NCBI RefSeq assembly: GCF_000720635.1
Contig: NZ_JOCF01000013.1
Span: 60,765 to 124,764, forward strand
Source: Streptomyces sp. NRRL WC-3742
GTDB taxonomy: Bacteria; Actinomycetota; Actinomycetes; Streptomycetales; Streptomycetaceae
DNA length: 64,000 bases
Reading direction: 5' to 3'
A program made the position numbers and the translations under genes. Below the pieces are notes generated by a model that was given only the letters and a program-made list of their open reading frames with translations, had not been told where the DNA came from and made no database searches. Shown piece after piece: positions 1-7,811 of this stretch. How positions within the stretch are numbered: position 1 is the first letter of the stretch; each line of letters opens with the position of its first letter.

Positions 1-970
1 GCAGGGCCCAGCCTGCGGTGTCGGGGACGGCTTCGGAGCCGAAGGCGGCGAGCAGGACAGGCCGTCCGATCGCTGCACCGTACATCGTCACCGATCCGTG
101 GTCCCCGATCACCACATCTGCGGCGACCAGAGCCTGCTGCCAGCCGTCCGTAGGGTCGATGGTGGTCAGTCCGGCCTCCACAGCCGTCCGCTGGAGGACG
201 CCCACCTGCCAGGCGCCGTGCCCGGACCAAACATTGGGGTGCAGGACCAGAGCGACCCGGTACTCGTCGGTCGGGAGCAGTGCCAAGAGCTCGGCAGGCA
301 GCCCCGGGTGGCGTCCGGCCAGCGACTCCGTGCCCCAGGTCGAGGTCACCAGTACCAGTCGCTGACCGGGGAGCAGACCGAGGGCCGACCGATACCGTTC
401 GCGCCACCGCTCGCTGGCGAGGAGACGGTCGTAGCAGGGGTCGCCCACCAGCACTGTCCTGCCGACCGTGCCGGGGTGGAAGGACGCCAACTGGGCCTCC
501 TGGGCGGGGTGCGACACCGCGAGCCAGGCCCGGCGGGCCGCCAGCAACGCGTCTGGGACCAGGCCGGACAGCCGCGTGCCCGGACCGGCCGAGTCCGGAA
601 CCTGCTTCTGGAAACCGATGCCGTGGGGCAGGACCAGGACCGGGTACCCGCCCGGCGGGACGGTGAGGTTCTCCGACGCGGAGATCACCAGATCGGGAGA
701 GCACTCGGCCAGCTGCGGCCACAGCATGGTGCGACAGCCCAGCGAGCGCAGCTGGTCGAGGACACCGTCGTTGAAGGCGGACGTCGGGTCATACGCGAAG
801 ACCACGGAGACTCGGGCGTCATCGCGGAGTACCTCCGGAACCACATCCAGCACGCGTACGAGCGAAGTGACCGTCCGCGCGGCCACGACCACGGTTCGCT
901 CGCCCTCGAACGTTCGCCAGCGGTGGGCATCCGCCCCCACAGGGACGTGAATGCGCTCATAGGGATCCAT
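1..970 (-). CDS. GT-B-fold transferase, CDP-glycerol glycerophosphotransferase-like (partial)
   Basis: The frame is open from an ATG at 970 to the left window edge, so only the first 323 residues are seen. A GGAGGT ribosome binding site lies just upstream of the ATG. The later part reads like the C-terminal half of GT-B enzymes of the CDP-glycerol glycerophosphotransferase and glycosyltransferase type: a LVTSTWG strand, a VLHPNVW segment and then IGDHGSVTMYGAAIGRPVL, which matches the D-x-S-S-x-x-x-E/Y-x-x-x-x-x-x-P nucleotide-site pattern of that superfamily. No signal peptide or membrane segment is visible, so it is probably cytoplasmic. The acceptor and donor cannot be inferred. The family call is by motif only and the C-terminus is missing. 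Confidence 0.65.
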   Translation of the reverse strand, partial: MDPYERIHVPVGADAHRWRTFEGERTVVVAARTVTSLVRVLDVVPEVLRDDARVSVVFAYDPTSAFNDGVLDQLRSLGCRTMLWPQLAECSPDLVISASENLTVPPGGYPVLVLPHGIGFQKQVPDSAGPGTRLSGLVPDALLAARRAWLAVSHPAQEAQLASFHPGTVGRTVLVGDPCYDRLLASERWRERYRSALGLLPGQRLVLVTSTWGTESLAGRHPGLPAELLALLPTDEYRVALVLHPNVWSGHGAWQVGVLQRTAVEAGLTTIDPTDGWQQALVAADVVIGDHGSVTMYGAAIGRPVLLAAFGSEAVPDTAGWAL

Positions 971-1013
971 CGTGTACCTCCGCTCGACCGCAGGATCCCA
1001 CAGCGCAGATCAG

Positions 1014-1046
1014 GCGGCTCGCGGCTCGCGGCTCGCGGCTCGCGGC
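1014..1046. repeat. 7-bp tandem repeat
   Basis: Four full copies plus a partial copy of GCGGCTC lie in the 312-bp gap between the transferase start and the end of the next gene. It sits about 45 bp upstream of the transferase ATG. Nothing else is recognisable in this gap. Confidence 0.85.
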
Positions 1047-1282
1047 ATTCTCCATACCGCACGGCGGCACGTAGGGCAACCGTTCCACCTCCCTGCTGCC
1101 AGAAGCGAGCAACGCCGAGCCGTGCACAGGCTCCGTACAGGTGCCAAGCCTATCCGCTCCTGAGAAACCCACTGGTCAGGAGCATGGAGAGCCAACCCAA
1201 CACGGGATCGCGCACCCAGGTCCGGCTTCTGCCCGGAGCAGGCGGTGAGTCAGTACCCGTGCCGCGCTGATCCAGCCCAGAC

Positions 1283-1927
1283 TTACACCTGCCTGGGTTC
1301 GTCGCGGGTGAAGAGCCACAGGCCGATGTACAGCGGGGCAAACACGAGGGCAAGGACGAGACACACCACAGAGGCCGAAACGATGCTCCACCTGTCCCGG
1401 AGGCCACGGGGATTCCTGCCCGCGATCCAAAGACCACAGACGCCGACCACCCCGATATTGAGGACCGTCCACCAACTCCAGCCACACTGGGTTAGAGCCG
1501 AGGCAGCCAGCACGGTCGTCGACGGGCCGCGCCAGTCCAGGGACTTCCCCACGTCCCAGCCGTCATGAGGGGGTTGTGGTAGGGAAAGGATGCCGAGCGC
1601 GACCAATGCTGTGGCGACGAACGAAATTCCAATGGAGTGTGACGCAACCCAGGCTGTGATGGGAACCGTCCATTCGGAAGGAGCAGCCAGACTGCTGCAG
1701 GCTGCGGCCAGCCCTGAGAGTGGGGTGCCTCCGTGCGTCAGACCGTACACAGCTGCGCATCCGGCCAGCGATGCCACTAACCGCCAGAGCAAGCCCGTCC
1801 AGCTCCAGTAGGCGCGCCTGATCGCCCTATTCATCACATGTATGCCGCCATGGACGGACCCTGCCTGAATGAGAGTTCCATTGACCTGCCCACCATGGAC
1901 CGCGTTGTGGCTGTCGTGGTTCTTCAC
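1283..1927 (-). CDS. Small integral membrane protein with N-terminal NAVHGG/GxVHGG motif
   Basis: From a GTG at 1927 the product is 214 residues. The first 30 contain NAVHGGQVNGTLIQAG followed by SVHGGIHV, a short N-x-V-x-G-G...V-Q-A-G...G-G pattern that I recall at the N-terminus or linker of many actinobacterial TPR/NB-ARC-type and small membrane proteins. About four hydrophobic segments follow (near VYGLTHGG, ISFVATALVALGIL, WWTVLNIGVVGVCGLWIAG and VVCLVLALVFAPLYIGLWL). The start is uncertain because no clear ribosome binding site precedes the GTG. A longer reading would overlap the upstream gene in another frame, and an internal ATG just after the motif is the alternative. The upstream neighbour on the same strand is also membrane-anchored. 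Function unknown. Confidence 0.55.
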   Translation of the reverse strand: MKNHDSHNAVHGGQVNGTLIQAGSVHGGIHVMNRAIRRAYWSWTGLLWRLVASLAGCAAVYGLTHGGTPLSGLAAACSSLAAPSEWTVPITAWVASHSIGISFVATALVALGILSLPQPPHDGWDVGKSLDWRGPSTTVLAASALTQCGWSWWTVLNIGVVGVCGLWIAGRNPRGLRDRWSIVSASVVCLVLALVFAPLYIGLWLFTRDEPRQV

Positions 1928-2058
1928 GGCCTGGACAGTAGCGCGGCAAGCGGACAGCCACCGCCCCTGGCCGAAACGGAGGTCCCCCAACCTGCGTGGT
2001 GGCTGATCAACTCCCTTTCGGGCTCGCCGTACAAATTCGCGAGCCGGGTCGCTCGGGT

Positions 2059-2511
2059 TCAGCGGTTGGTGCCCGCGTTTCGGGACTGTTGCCGCTGCCA
2101 TGCCCCGGGGGCGGTGAAGGGAACCCAGCCGCGTACGTGCCGGGGCTCGATGTACAGCACGTTTTCGATCCGGTTGTGGGGTCCCCAGCCCACGCCCACG
2201 CCGCCCGTCACCAGCACGAAGGCGCCCGGCGGGACGTGCCAGCCTTCGAACCAGGCATCGTGGGTGTCGCCGGAGTCGCACCAGTGGACCACTGCCTTCG
2301 ACCCGCGCTTGCCTCGCTGGTAGACGTTCGCCACCCGCAGCATTCGGGTGCCGGCCCCGTGGTGGGCCTCCTGCTCACGCAACAGCCAAGTCCACTGGGA
2401 GGCCAGTGCCTCCTGGCGCCGTCGGCTCCGTACCCGCGATACCAGCAGCAGAGGGCCGAGTACGCAGGCTGCCAGGAGGAGCACGAGGAGGTGCGGGGTC
2501 ACGTTCGCCAT
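2059..2511 (-). CDS. Single-pass membrane-anchored hypothetical protein
   Basis: The 150-residue product starts at the ATG at 2511, which puts a single hydrophobic segment (PHLLVLLLAACVLGPLLLV) directly at the N-terminus. A basic stretch (SRVRSRRRQ) follows and then a soluble domain of about 110 residues. The soluble part is rich in Gly, Trp and His (GWHVPPGAFVLVTGG, GWGPHNRIENVLYIEP). I do not recognise the family. An in-frame ATG 87 bp upstream would add a charged extension before the membrane segment and is less likely. It overlaps no confident gene and may be co-transcribed with the membrane protein downstream. Confidence 0.55.
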   Translation of the reverse strand: MANVTPHLLVLLLAACVLGPLLLVSRVRSRRRQEALASQWTWLLREQEAHHGAGTRMLRVANVYQRGKRGSKAVVHWCDSGDTHDAWFEGWHVPPGAFVLVTGGVGVGWGPHNRIENVLYIEPRHVRGWVPFTAPGAWQRQQSRNAGTNR

Positions 2512-2920
2512 GGCCCTATCTATACCCGACAAGCCCCTTCGTGTGCCATGCAATCCTGCCCGCGGCAGACGCCTGAAGGGCCATTCGTATTCGATCAATT
2601 ATCGGTGGTGCACGTCACACTTCGCCGCATGATCGGCCAACTTCCTTTCCCTGTCGGAGGACCAGCGATCCAGAGCTTCGGGCTCCAAGATGCCAGCGCC
2701 CGGCAGGTCAGTTCGACCTCGTCGGTGCGCTTGCGGAGGCGCGAGGGTCGTCGGGCTGGCGTGACGCCCGCAATCCCGGGCCAGCGTCCTGTGCTGGGCA
2801 GCAGAACGGCTCTGGCCAGCGGGTTCGACACCAGTAGTGTCCGCGGAGGAAGGTAGGGGCTTGGCGGCGTCCGCCAGGCGGCGGACGGCGCGAGGCCCGG
2901 CCCGATGGCGAGGAGCGGCA
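2512..2920. other. Gap between divergent genes, no gene recognised
   Basis: These 409 bp separate a leftward membrane-anchored protein from the rightward DUF5131 gene, so promoters for both should lie here. I see no tRNA, repeat or clear hairpin. Frames that read through it have no family resemblance. Confidence 0.5.
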
Positions 2921-3676
2921 GTGAGCGATCGAAGCGCTATCGAGTGGACGGAAGCAACCTGGAATCCGACCACCGGCTGCGACCGCGTGTCCGCCGGCTG
3001 CGACAACTGCTACGCCCTGACCCTGGCCAAGCGTTTGAAGGCGATGGGCGCCGCCAAGTACCAGACGGACGGAGACTCGCGAACGTCCGGCCCCGGCTTC
3101 GGACTTGCACTGCACCCGGACGCCCTCGACATCCCGAGGCGATGGCACAGCCCCCGGGTCGTGTTCGTGAACTCCATGAGCGACCTCTTCCACGCCCGGG
3201 TGCCGCTGCCGTTCGTCCGGGACGTGTTCCAAATCATCGCCGACACTCCCCAGCACACCTATCAGGTACTGACGAAGCGATCCCTGCGGCTGCGCCGGGT
3301 CGCCGACCGGCTGGAGTGGCCCGGCAATCTCTGGATGGGCGTGTCGGTCGAGGACGGGAGTCAGCTCGGTCGCGTCGACGACTTGAGAGCCGTCCCGGCC
3401 GCGGTCCGGTTCCTCTCGCTGGAGCCGTTGCTCGGACCGCTGCCGGGCCTGGATCTCGACGGCATCGGCTGGGTGATCGCCGGTGGTGAGTCCGGCCCCC
3501 ACCACCGTCCGATGGACCCCGCATGGGTCACCGGAATCCGCGACGCCTGCCAGACGGCCGGCGTGCCGTTCTTCTTCAAGCAGTGGGGCGGCCGAAACCC
3601 CAAGGCCCGCGGCCGCGACCTCAACGGCCGGACCTGGGACGAGATGCCCGCACGGGAGCCGCTCACCGCCTCCTGA
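2921..3676 (+). CDS. DUF5131 / phage Gp37-Gp68 family protein (three-Cys motif)
   Basis: The 251-residue product starts at GTG 2921, giving VSDRSAIEWTEATWNPTTGC. Family hallmarks are the opening IEWTEATWNPTTGC, the cysteine cluster TTGC-x6-C-x2-CYA near residues 18-28, LTKRS in the middle, VIAGGESG near residue 190, and VPFFFKQWGG near the end. The family is called Gp37/Gp68 or DUF5131 and its Cys motif resembles a metal or Fe-S site; the activity is not established. The gene directly downstream on the same strand is TcmP, the three-Cys-motif partner this family is known to pair with. Length is normal and all three Cys are present, so the pair looks intact. A tyrosine integrase lies just beyond, pointing to mobile-element cargo. 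Confidence 0.9.
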   Translation: MSDRSAIEWTEATWNPTTGCDRVSAGCDNCYALTLAKRLKAMGAAKYQTDGDSRTSGPGFGLALHPDALDIPRRWHSPRVVFVNSMSDLFHARVPLPFVRDVFQIIADTPQHTYQVLTKRSLRLRRVADRLEWPGNLWMGVSVEDGSQLGRVDDLRAVPAAVRFLSLEPLLGPLPGLDLDGIGWVIAGGESGPHHRPMDPAWVTGIRDACQTAGVPFFFKQWGGRNPKARGRDLNGRTWDEMPAREPLTAS

Positions 3677-3766
3677 TCCAGTGCGCCACGCACGCCCCCT
3701 GGTCGCGCCGTGACGATTGTGTGATCCTGCCACCGGCAGCGACGGCTCACCGTACCGGGGAGACAC

Positions 3767-4861
3767 ATGGCGGCACCGAAGGACGTCATCTGGCCACGCG
3801 ATCCGCACACCGCCGCCAAGCACGCCCTGCTGCGGCGCTACCTCCAAGCCTGGGCACCGATCATGCTCAGCCGCAACGAAGTCGTCACCTACGCCGAAGG
3901 GTTCGCAGGCCCTGGCATCTACCGGGACGGCGAGCCAGGCTCGCCTGTCATTGCCCACCAGGTCTTCTCCGGAGCGCTTCGGCGCAGCCCCCAAAGGGTG
4001 AAGATGGTGCTGGTCGAGGAGAACGGCCGGCGCAAGACCGAGCTGGAACGCCGCATCGCGGCAGCCGTCGACTCGTCCGGCAGCCGAGGCGACCGGCTCG
4101 ACGTACACATCGCCCAGGGCCAGTGCCACCCCGACCTGCTGCAGCAACTGGACCGGACCGGCAGCCTCCACCACCCCATGTTCGTCCTCCTCGACGGCTT
4201 CGGCGGCCCGGACGTCCCCTTCCCCCTGCTGCAACGGATCGCCACCCAACACCGCAGCGAGGTGATGGTCACCTTCCAACCCGCCTTCCTCGTACGGTTC
4301 TCCGAGAAGGCCGAGCACCACCGCTCAGCCGGAGACGCCTTCTTCGGCGGCACCCAATGGCACGGCGTCTTCCAGCAGCCGTCATCCCGGAAAGCCGCCT
4401 ACCTGCGCGACCGCTACCGCGAGTCCCTCGGACGCGCCGGCTTCCAGCACACCCTCGTCTTCGAGATGATCGACGAAGCCGGCCACCTCCTCTACCTGAT
4501 CTTCGGCACCCGCCACGAACGAGGCGTGGAGAAGATGAAAGACGCCATGTGGGTCGTCGACACCACCTCCGGCGTCCGCTACCGCGACCCCAAGGACCCC
4601 AACCAGCAGGCCCTCGAGCTCGAACTCGAACCGGACACCGGACCGCTGCGCCGCATCCTGCTCGACCACCTGAGCACCGTGGCGGCAGCCCGCAGCGTCG
4701 ACCAGCTCAAGAAGTTCGCCCTCCTGGAGACCGTCTACCGCCCGACCCAGGTCATACCGCTCCTCAAACGGATGCGCGACCAGGAGGAGGTCAACGTTTC
4801 CCCGGGTCGGATCACCGGCACCAGTACCGTCACCGCCGTGCGCCAGGACGCGTTGTTCTGA
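3767..4861 (+). CDS. tcmP: Three-Cys-motif partner protein TcmP
   Basis: The 364-residue product starts at an ATG preceded by GGGGAG. It is named for genomic pairing with proteins carrying the three-Cys motif, such as DUF5131 just upstream. Typical features are the N-terminal W-x-x-D-P-H-T-x-x-K-H-x-x-L-R-x-Y segment, TYAEGFAGPGIY near residue 43, MVLVEEN near residue 82, and FVLLDGFGG near residue 137. The latter segments look like strands of a Rossmann-type fold, with the acidic ends placed as in SAM-dependent methyltransferases. The biochemical role is unknown. The 90-bp spacing and shared orientation suggest an operon with DUF5131. A perfect hairpin ends the unit. Confidence 0.85.
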   Translation: MAAPKDVIWPRDPHTAAKHALLRRYLQAWAPIMLSRNEVVTYAEGFAGPGIYRDGEPGSPVIAHQVFSGALRRSPQRVKMVLVEENGRRKTELERRIAAAVDSSGSRGDRLDVHIAQGQCHPDLLQQLDRTGSLHHPMFVLLDGFGGPDVPFPLLQRIATQHRSEVMVTFQPAFLVRFSEKAEHHRSAGDAFFGGTQWHGVFQQPSSRKAAYLRDRYRESLGRAGFQHTLVFEMIDEAGHLLYLIFGTRHERGVEKMKDAMWVVDTTSGVRYRDPKDPNQQALELELEPDTGPLRRILLDHLSTVAAARSVDQLKKFALLETVYRPTQVIPLLKRMRDQEEVNVSPGRITGTSTVTAVRQDALF

Positions 4862-4988
4862 CGGTTCGAGGGCCTTGCCCCCAAGTGGGTGCCGATGCGG
4901 GCGATCCCAGTGCCTGGCGGCGCCTCGCCTCGCTGCCGCACGAGCTACGTCGCCGCGCGACCAAAGCAACGGCCACGGAGACCAGTGG

Positions 4989-5021
4989 CTCGTACCCGGC
5001 CGATCAGCGGCCGGGTACGAG
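4989..5021. terminator. Perfect 14-bp hairpin between convergent tcmP and integrase
   Basis: CTCGTACCCGGCCG at 4989-5002 pairs exactly with 5008-5021 around the 5-nt loop ATCAG. It lies between the stops of two convergent genes, so it likely works as a bidirectional terminator. A decayed copy sits next to the deleted integrase near 41.5 kb. Confidence 0.8.
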
Positions 5022-5039
5022 GGCCTGACACCCGACTGC

Positions 5040-6293
5040 CTACGCCGCCTTGCCGAAGTGGTGGTCGACCGATGAAGCGGGCTGGTCGGCGACCTCGGCG
5101 TCCGCACGGTCGAGTGCGGAGGCGAGTGCGTCGACGGCTTCGTCGGCGGAGTCTTTGAGGAGGTGGCCGTAGAGGTTGATGGTGATGGCGAGGGTGGAGT
5201 GCCGGAGGGTCTTGGAGACGACGGCGATGGGGATGCTTTCGGCGATCATGATGCTGGCGGCGGTGTGGCGCAGGTCGTGCAGCCCGATCCTGGGGAGGTC
5301 GAGTTCGGCGGAGCGCTTGCGGAGCTGGTCGAGGACCCACTGCGGGCGAAGCGGTGAGCCGTCCGGGTTGGCGAAGACAAGGCCCTCCAGGCGCCTTTCG
5401 GGGTGGGCAGCCATCTGGAACGCGGCCTGGCGGTGAAGGGCGGCCATGGCTCTGGGGGAGAGGCTGATCCAGGCGCGGCTGGCCTCGGTCTTGGGCTCGC
5501 GGAAGAGGATGCCGTTGTTGTTGACGGCCGCCAGGGTCCAGCGGACGTAGAGCTTGCGGTCCATGAGGTGGACGTCGGACCAGTGCAGGGCCAGGATCTC
5601 GCCGCGGCGCATGCCGGTGCCGAGCATGACCTCGAACAAGTCGCCCAGCCGGTCCGCGTAGTGCTCCGCGTTGTGGCGCAAGAACGCCGCGGCCTCGTCC
5701 GGGGTCCAGCAGGTGCGCTCCGCGGCGCGGGGCCTGGGCGGAACACTGTGCTTGGCCGGGTTGTAGCGCAGCCGCCACGTGCGCACCGCGTGGTTCAGCG
5801 CGTTGCGCAGCGTCGAGACCACTCGGTAGACCGTGACCCGACCCCGGCCGACCTTGCGCTGCGCGGCCACCCAGGCGTCGACGTGCTTGGGCCGCAGATC
5901 GGGCAGCCGGCACTGGCCGAAGGCGGGGACGAGATCCCGCTCGACGCAGTCCTCGTACCCGGCGTAGGTGTTCGGCGCGAGCTCCTCCTTCTTCGCCGCC
6001 AGCCACTGCCTCAGGAAGCTCGCCACCGTCGTACGGCGGTCCTCGTAGACGCCCCGCAGCTCACCGTTCAGCACCGCCTTCATCTCCCGGGCCGCCTCGG
6101 CGCGGGTGGCGAACCCACCGCGCCGGCGGGTCTTGCGATTCCCGTCCTCGGGGGCAAGGTCGACGCAGTACGTCCACCTCCCGTGCTTCAGATCCCCGGC
6201 CAGCCGCGGACACCACGGCCCCAACTGCCTCCCGTGACTGTCCGAACAACCACACCGTCGGTACACCCGACCCCGCTGCGCACGCTGTCCCAT
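5040..6293 (-). CDS. int: Tyrosine recombinase / phage-type integrase (intact)
   Basis: The 417-residue product starts at ATG 6293 with AGAAGGAG just upstream. It is a site-specific recombinase of actinomycete integrative elements. The N-terminus has a small Cys-containing segment (RRCGCS) and an AP2-like arm-binding region (TRRRGGFATRAEAAREM). A SAM-like core-binding domain covers residues about 90-180. The catalytic domain shows GMRRGE (Arg near 225), HDLRHTAAS (His and Arg near 341), LRHSTL and the nucleophile in LYGHL near 374. Length and all motifs are normal, so it should be active. Two damaged relatives of the same gene lie near 31.5 and 42 kb. Which element it serves is unclear: the tRNA-Pro-like repeats begin 530 bp upstream of its start. 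Confidence 0.92.
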   Translation of the reverse strand: MGQRAQRGRVYRRCGCSDSHGRQLGPWCPRLAGDLKHGRWTYCVDLAPEDGNRKTRRRGGFATRAEAAREMKAVLNGELRGVYEDRRTTVASFLRQWLAAKKEELAPNTYAGYEDCVERDLVPAFGQCRLPDLRPKHVDAWVAAQRKVGRGRVTVYRVVSTLRNALNHAVRTWRLRYNPAKHSVPPRPRAAERTCWTPDEAAAFLRHNAEHYADRLGDLFEVMLGTGMRRGEILALHWSDVHLMDRKLYVRWTLAAVNNNGILFREPKTEASRAWISLSPRAMAALHRQAAFQMAAHPERRLEGLVFANPDGSPLRPQWVLDQLRKRSAELDLPRIGLHDLRHTAASIMIAESIPIAVVSKTLRHSTLAITINLYGHLLKDSADEAVDALASALDRADAEVADQPASSVDHHFGKAA

Positions 6294-6533
6294 GAACTTC
6301 TCCTTCTCTCGGACTGGGTGGTGCCTCTGAGACCAGAGTGGCTGCTGTGCTGAGTGTGGCGGCAGAGCGCGCGGGGCGGTGCGCGAAGCATTCAGCACCA
6401 CACGGCGAAGACACGCTCAAGACGACACACCGCCCGGAAGATCACCATCCGTGACCAGTGGGTAAGCGACCGTGATCCGCCCGCAGGCGCCGGCCCCGTG
6501 GGTCGGCTGGCGGCGTCGGCATGAGGGCAGCCG

Positions 6534-6779
6534 GGCTGGCGTGAGGCCGCTTGCTGAAGGCCCGACAGGTCTCGATCACAGGCAGTATCCGCGGTGGAGT
6601 GGTCGGCCTGGGGACCATTTTGGGACCACACGGGATGAGCGCCCATGAACGCTGATGGTCGAAAACGGACGCTTGTGCGCAAAGTAAACGCTGAGCCACG
6701 GTCAGCAGTCCGCAGCGCCACTTCCGCAGAGAAGTCCCAACTCACGTGCACCTCATGGTGATTGAGCAACAAGAAGGCC
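6534..6779. repeat. 246-bp dispersed repeat, copy 1
   Basis: This segment aligns without net length change to 31621-31866, with many substitutions. Shared stretches include GATCACAGGCAGTA and TTTTGGGACCACAC. Copy 1 lies between the intact integrase and the tRNA-Pro-like repeat; copy 2 abuts an integrase remnant. It therefore looks like a fixed part of an integrase-att module. A minus-strand frame stays open through both copies but has no recognisable protein family. Confidence 0.75.
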
Positions 6780-6824
6780 GATACCTCGGGGTCTCGGCTG
6801 TCGACAATAAGTGAACCCCTTGAC

Positions 6825-7107
6825 TGGGGGTCAAGGGGTCGCAGGTTCAAATCCTGTCGTCCCGACTTGCTTAACTGCAGGTCGTAGGCCGTTTCCACCG
6901 GATGGTGGGAGCGGCCTTGACGCGTTTTCGGGGCCTTGTGAGTGCATTGTGAGGGCGGGTTTTCGCCCGAGCCGAGCGCGCCAGGGGGCGCGGTGCCTCA
7001 ACTTGCCTTCCGTAGCTGGGTTCTGGTGACGACCCTCTGGTTGTGGACTCGGGTGGTGTGATCCCCGGGTGTGCGTGGGCCTGGGAGTTCGATGGGGCCG
7101 GCTGAGG
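6825..7107. repeat. 283-bp direct repeat, left copy, opening with 42-bp tRNA-Pro 3' end (att-like)
   Basis: Bases 6825-6866 are identical to 27411-27452 and spell a tRNA 3' part: end of the anticodon loop, variable region, T arm (GCAGG TTCAAAT CCTGT) and acceptor strand CGTCCCG plus A. Upstream here, CTTGA at 6819-6823 pairs with TCAAG at 6831-6835 around CTGGGGG, so the anticodon arm is present with anticodon GGG (Pro). No D arm or 5' acceptor strand is visible, so this is not a working tRNA. The other 240 bp match 27453-27693 imperfectly and include the 3' end of an integrase. Integration at tRNA-Pro genes is documented for actinomycete elements such as pSAM2. Confidence 0.85.
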
Positions 7108-7471
7108 TGAGGGCGTGGTCGACGGCGTCGCGGGCGGCCTGGGTGGTGAGGTGGCCGTAGATGTTCGCGGTGGTGGACAGGGTGGCGTGCCGGAGGGTCT
7201 TGGAGACGACGGTGAGGGGGACGCCGGCGGTGATGGAGATGGTGGCCGCGAGGTGGCGAAGGTCGTGGACGGTGGTGCGGGGGACGCCGAATTCGCGGCA
7301 GAGGCGGTGGAAGTGGTTGAGGACCCGCTGGCCGCTCAGCTGCCGTTCCAGAACGGTGATCTGATGGCGTAGGGCCAGGATCTCCATGTCCTTCTCGCGG
7401 TCGCTCATCGACAACAGTCGCAGCATCGCGAACGCGTTCGTCACACCCAGGTACGCCAGTCGTAGCAGCAC
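6998..7471 (-). pseudogene. Chimeric fragment: transposase N-terminus fused to integrase C-terminus
   Basis: This 157-residue frame joins two unrelated pieces. The first 48 residues (MLLRLAYLGVTNAFA, then DMEILALRHQITVLERQL) match the start of actinomycete IS transposases with an rve integrase core. From about residue 49 it reads as the catalytic end of a tyrosine recombinase: HDLRHLAATISITAG with His and Arg, LRHATLS, and the nucleophile in IYGHLT. The recombinase lacks its arm-binding, core-binding and first-Arg regions, and the transposase lacks its whole catalytic domain. The junction is near 7325-7330. It probably arose by insertion plus deletion and should be inactive. The recombinase differs from the intact integrase at 5-6.3 kb. 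Confidence 0.75.
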
Positions 7472-7738
7472 GGTCGATCATCATGCCGCGGAGCTCGTCG
7501 GCTCTGCCAGAGCGCCGACCCGACTGACGAGGTCGGCACTTGTGCACCCTTCTCTCACCAGGACGGATGAGGTTCTCGGTAGGGGCAGGGTTCCATGGGA
7601 CGGCCTCTGCTCACTGCCGGCGGTATCGGTGACGCGCCGGGGCTGCAGGCCCGAGGGGAGTATGCGTCGGTGATTCCCTGGGGCAAAGGAATTTCCGTTG
7701 ACCGTTCGGAAGCGGCTGCCCTTCCCCGATGACAAGGA
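7472..7738. other. Gap beside the IS/integrase junction
   Basis: No gene was recognised between the chimeric fragment and the end of the FMN reductase gene. The region probably held the rest of the insertion sequence, but no terminal inverted repeat was found by eye. Confidence 0.4.
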
Positions 7739-7780
7739 GAATCGGGCGGCAGTGCCCCACAGGGCCCTGCCGCCCGATTC
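7739..7780. terminator. Perfect 14-bp hairpin after the polyketide operon
   Basis: GAATCGGGCGGCAG at 7739-7752 pairs exactly with 7767-7780 around a 14-nt loop. It lies about 30 bp beyond the stop of the FMN reductase gene, the last gene of the leftward polyketide unit. Confidence 0.85.
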
Positions 7781-7811
7781 ACGGATGCCTTGGTTCGGTC
7801 ACCTCAATAAT

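Noticed and set aside
6790-6866. Intact tRNA-Pro gene at the left repeat
   Set aside because: Only the anticodon arm and 3' half are present. No D arm or 5' acceptor strand complementary to CGTCCCG could be found upstream.
6392-6898. Minus-strand frame with QDLNLRPLDPQ over the tRNA-Pro-like repeat
   Set aside because: This is the common artefact of reading the reverse strand of a tRNA 3' end; no real protein is implied.
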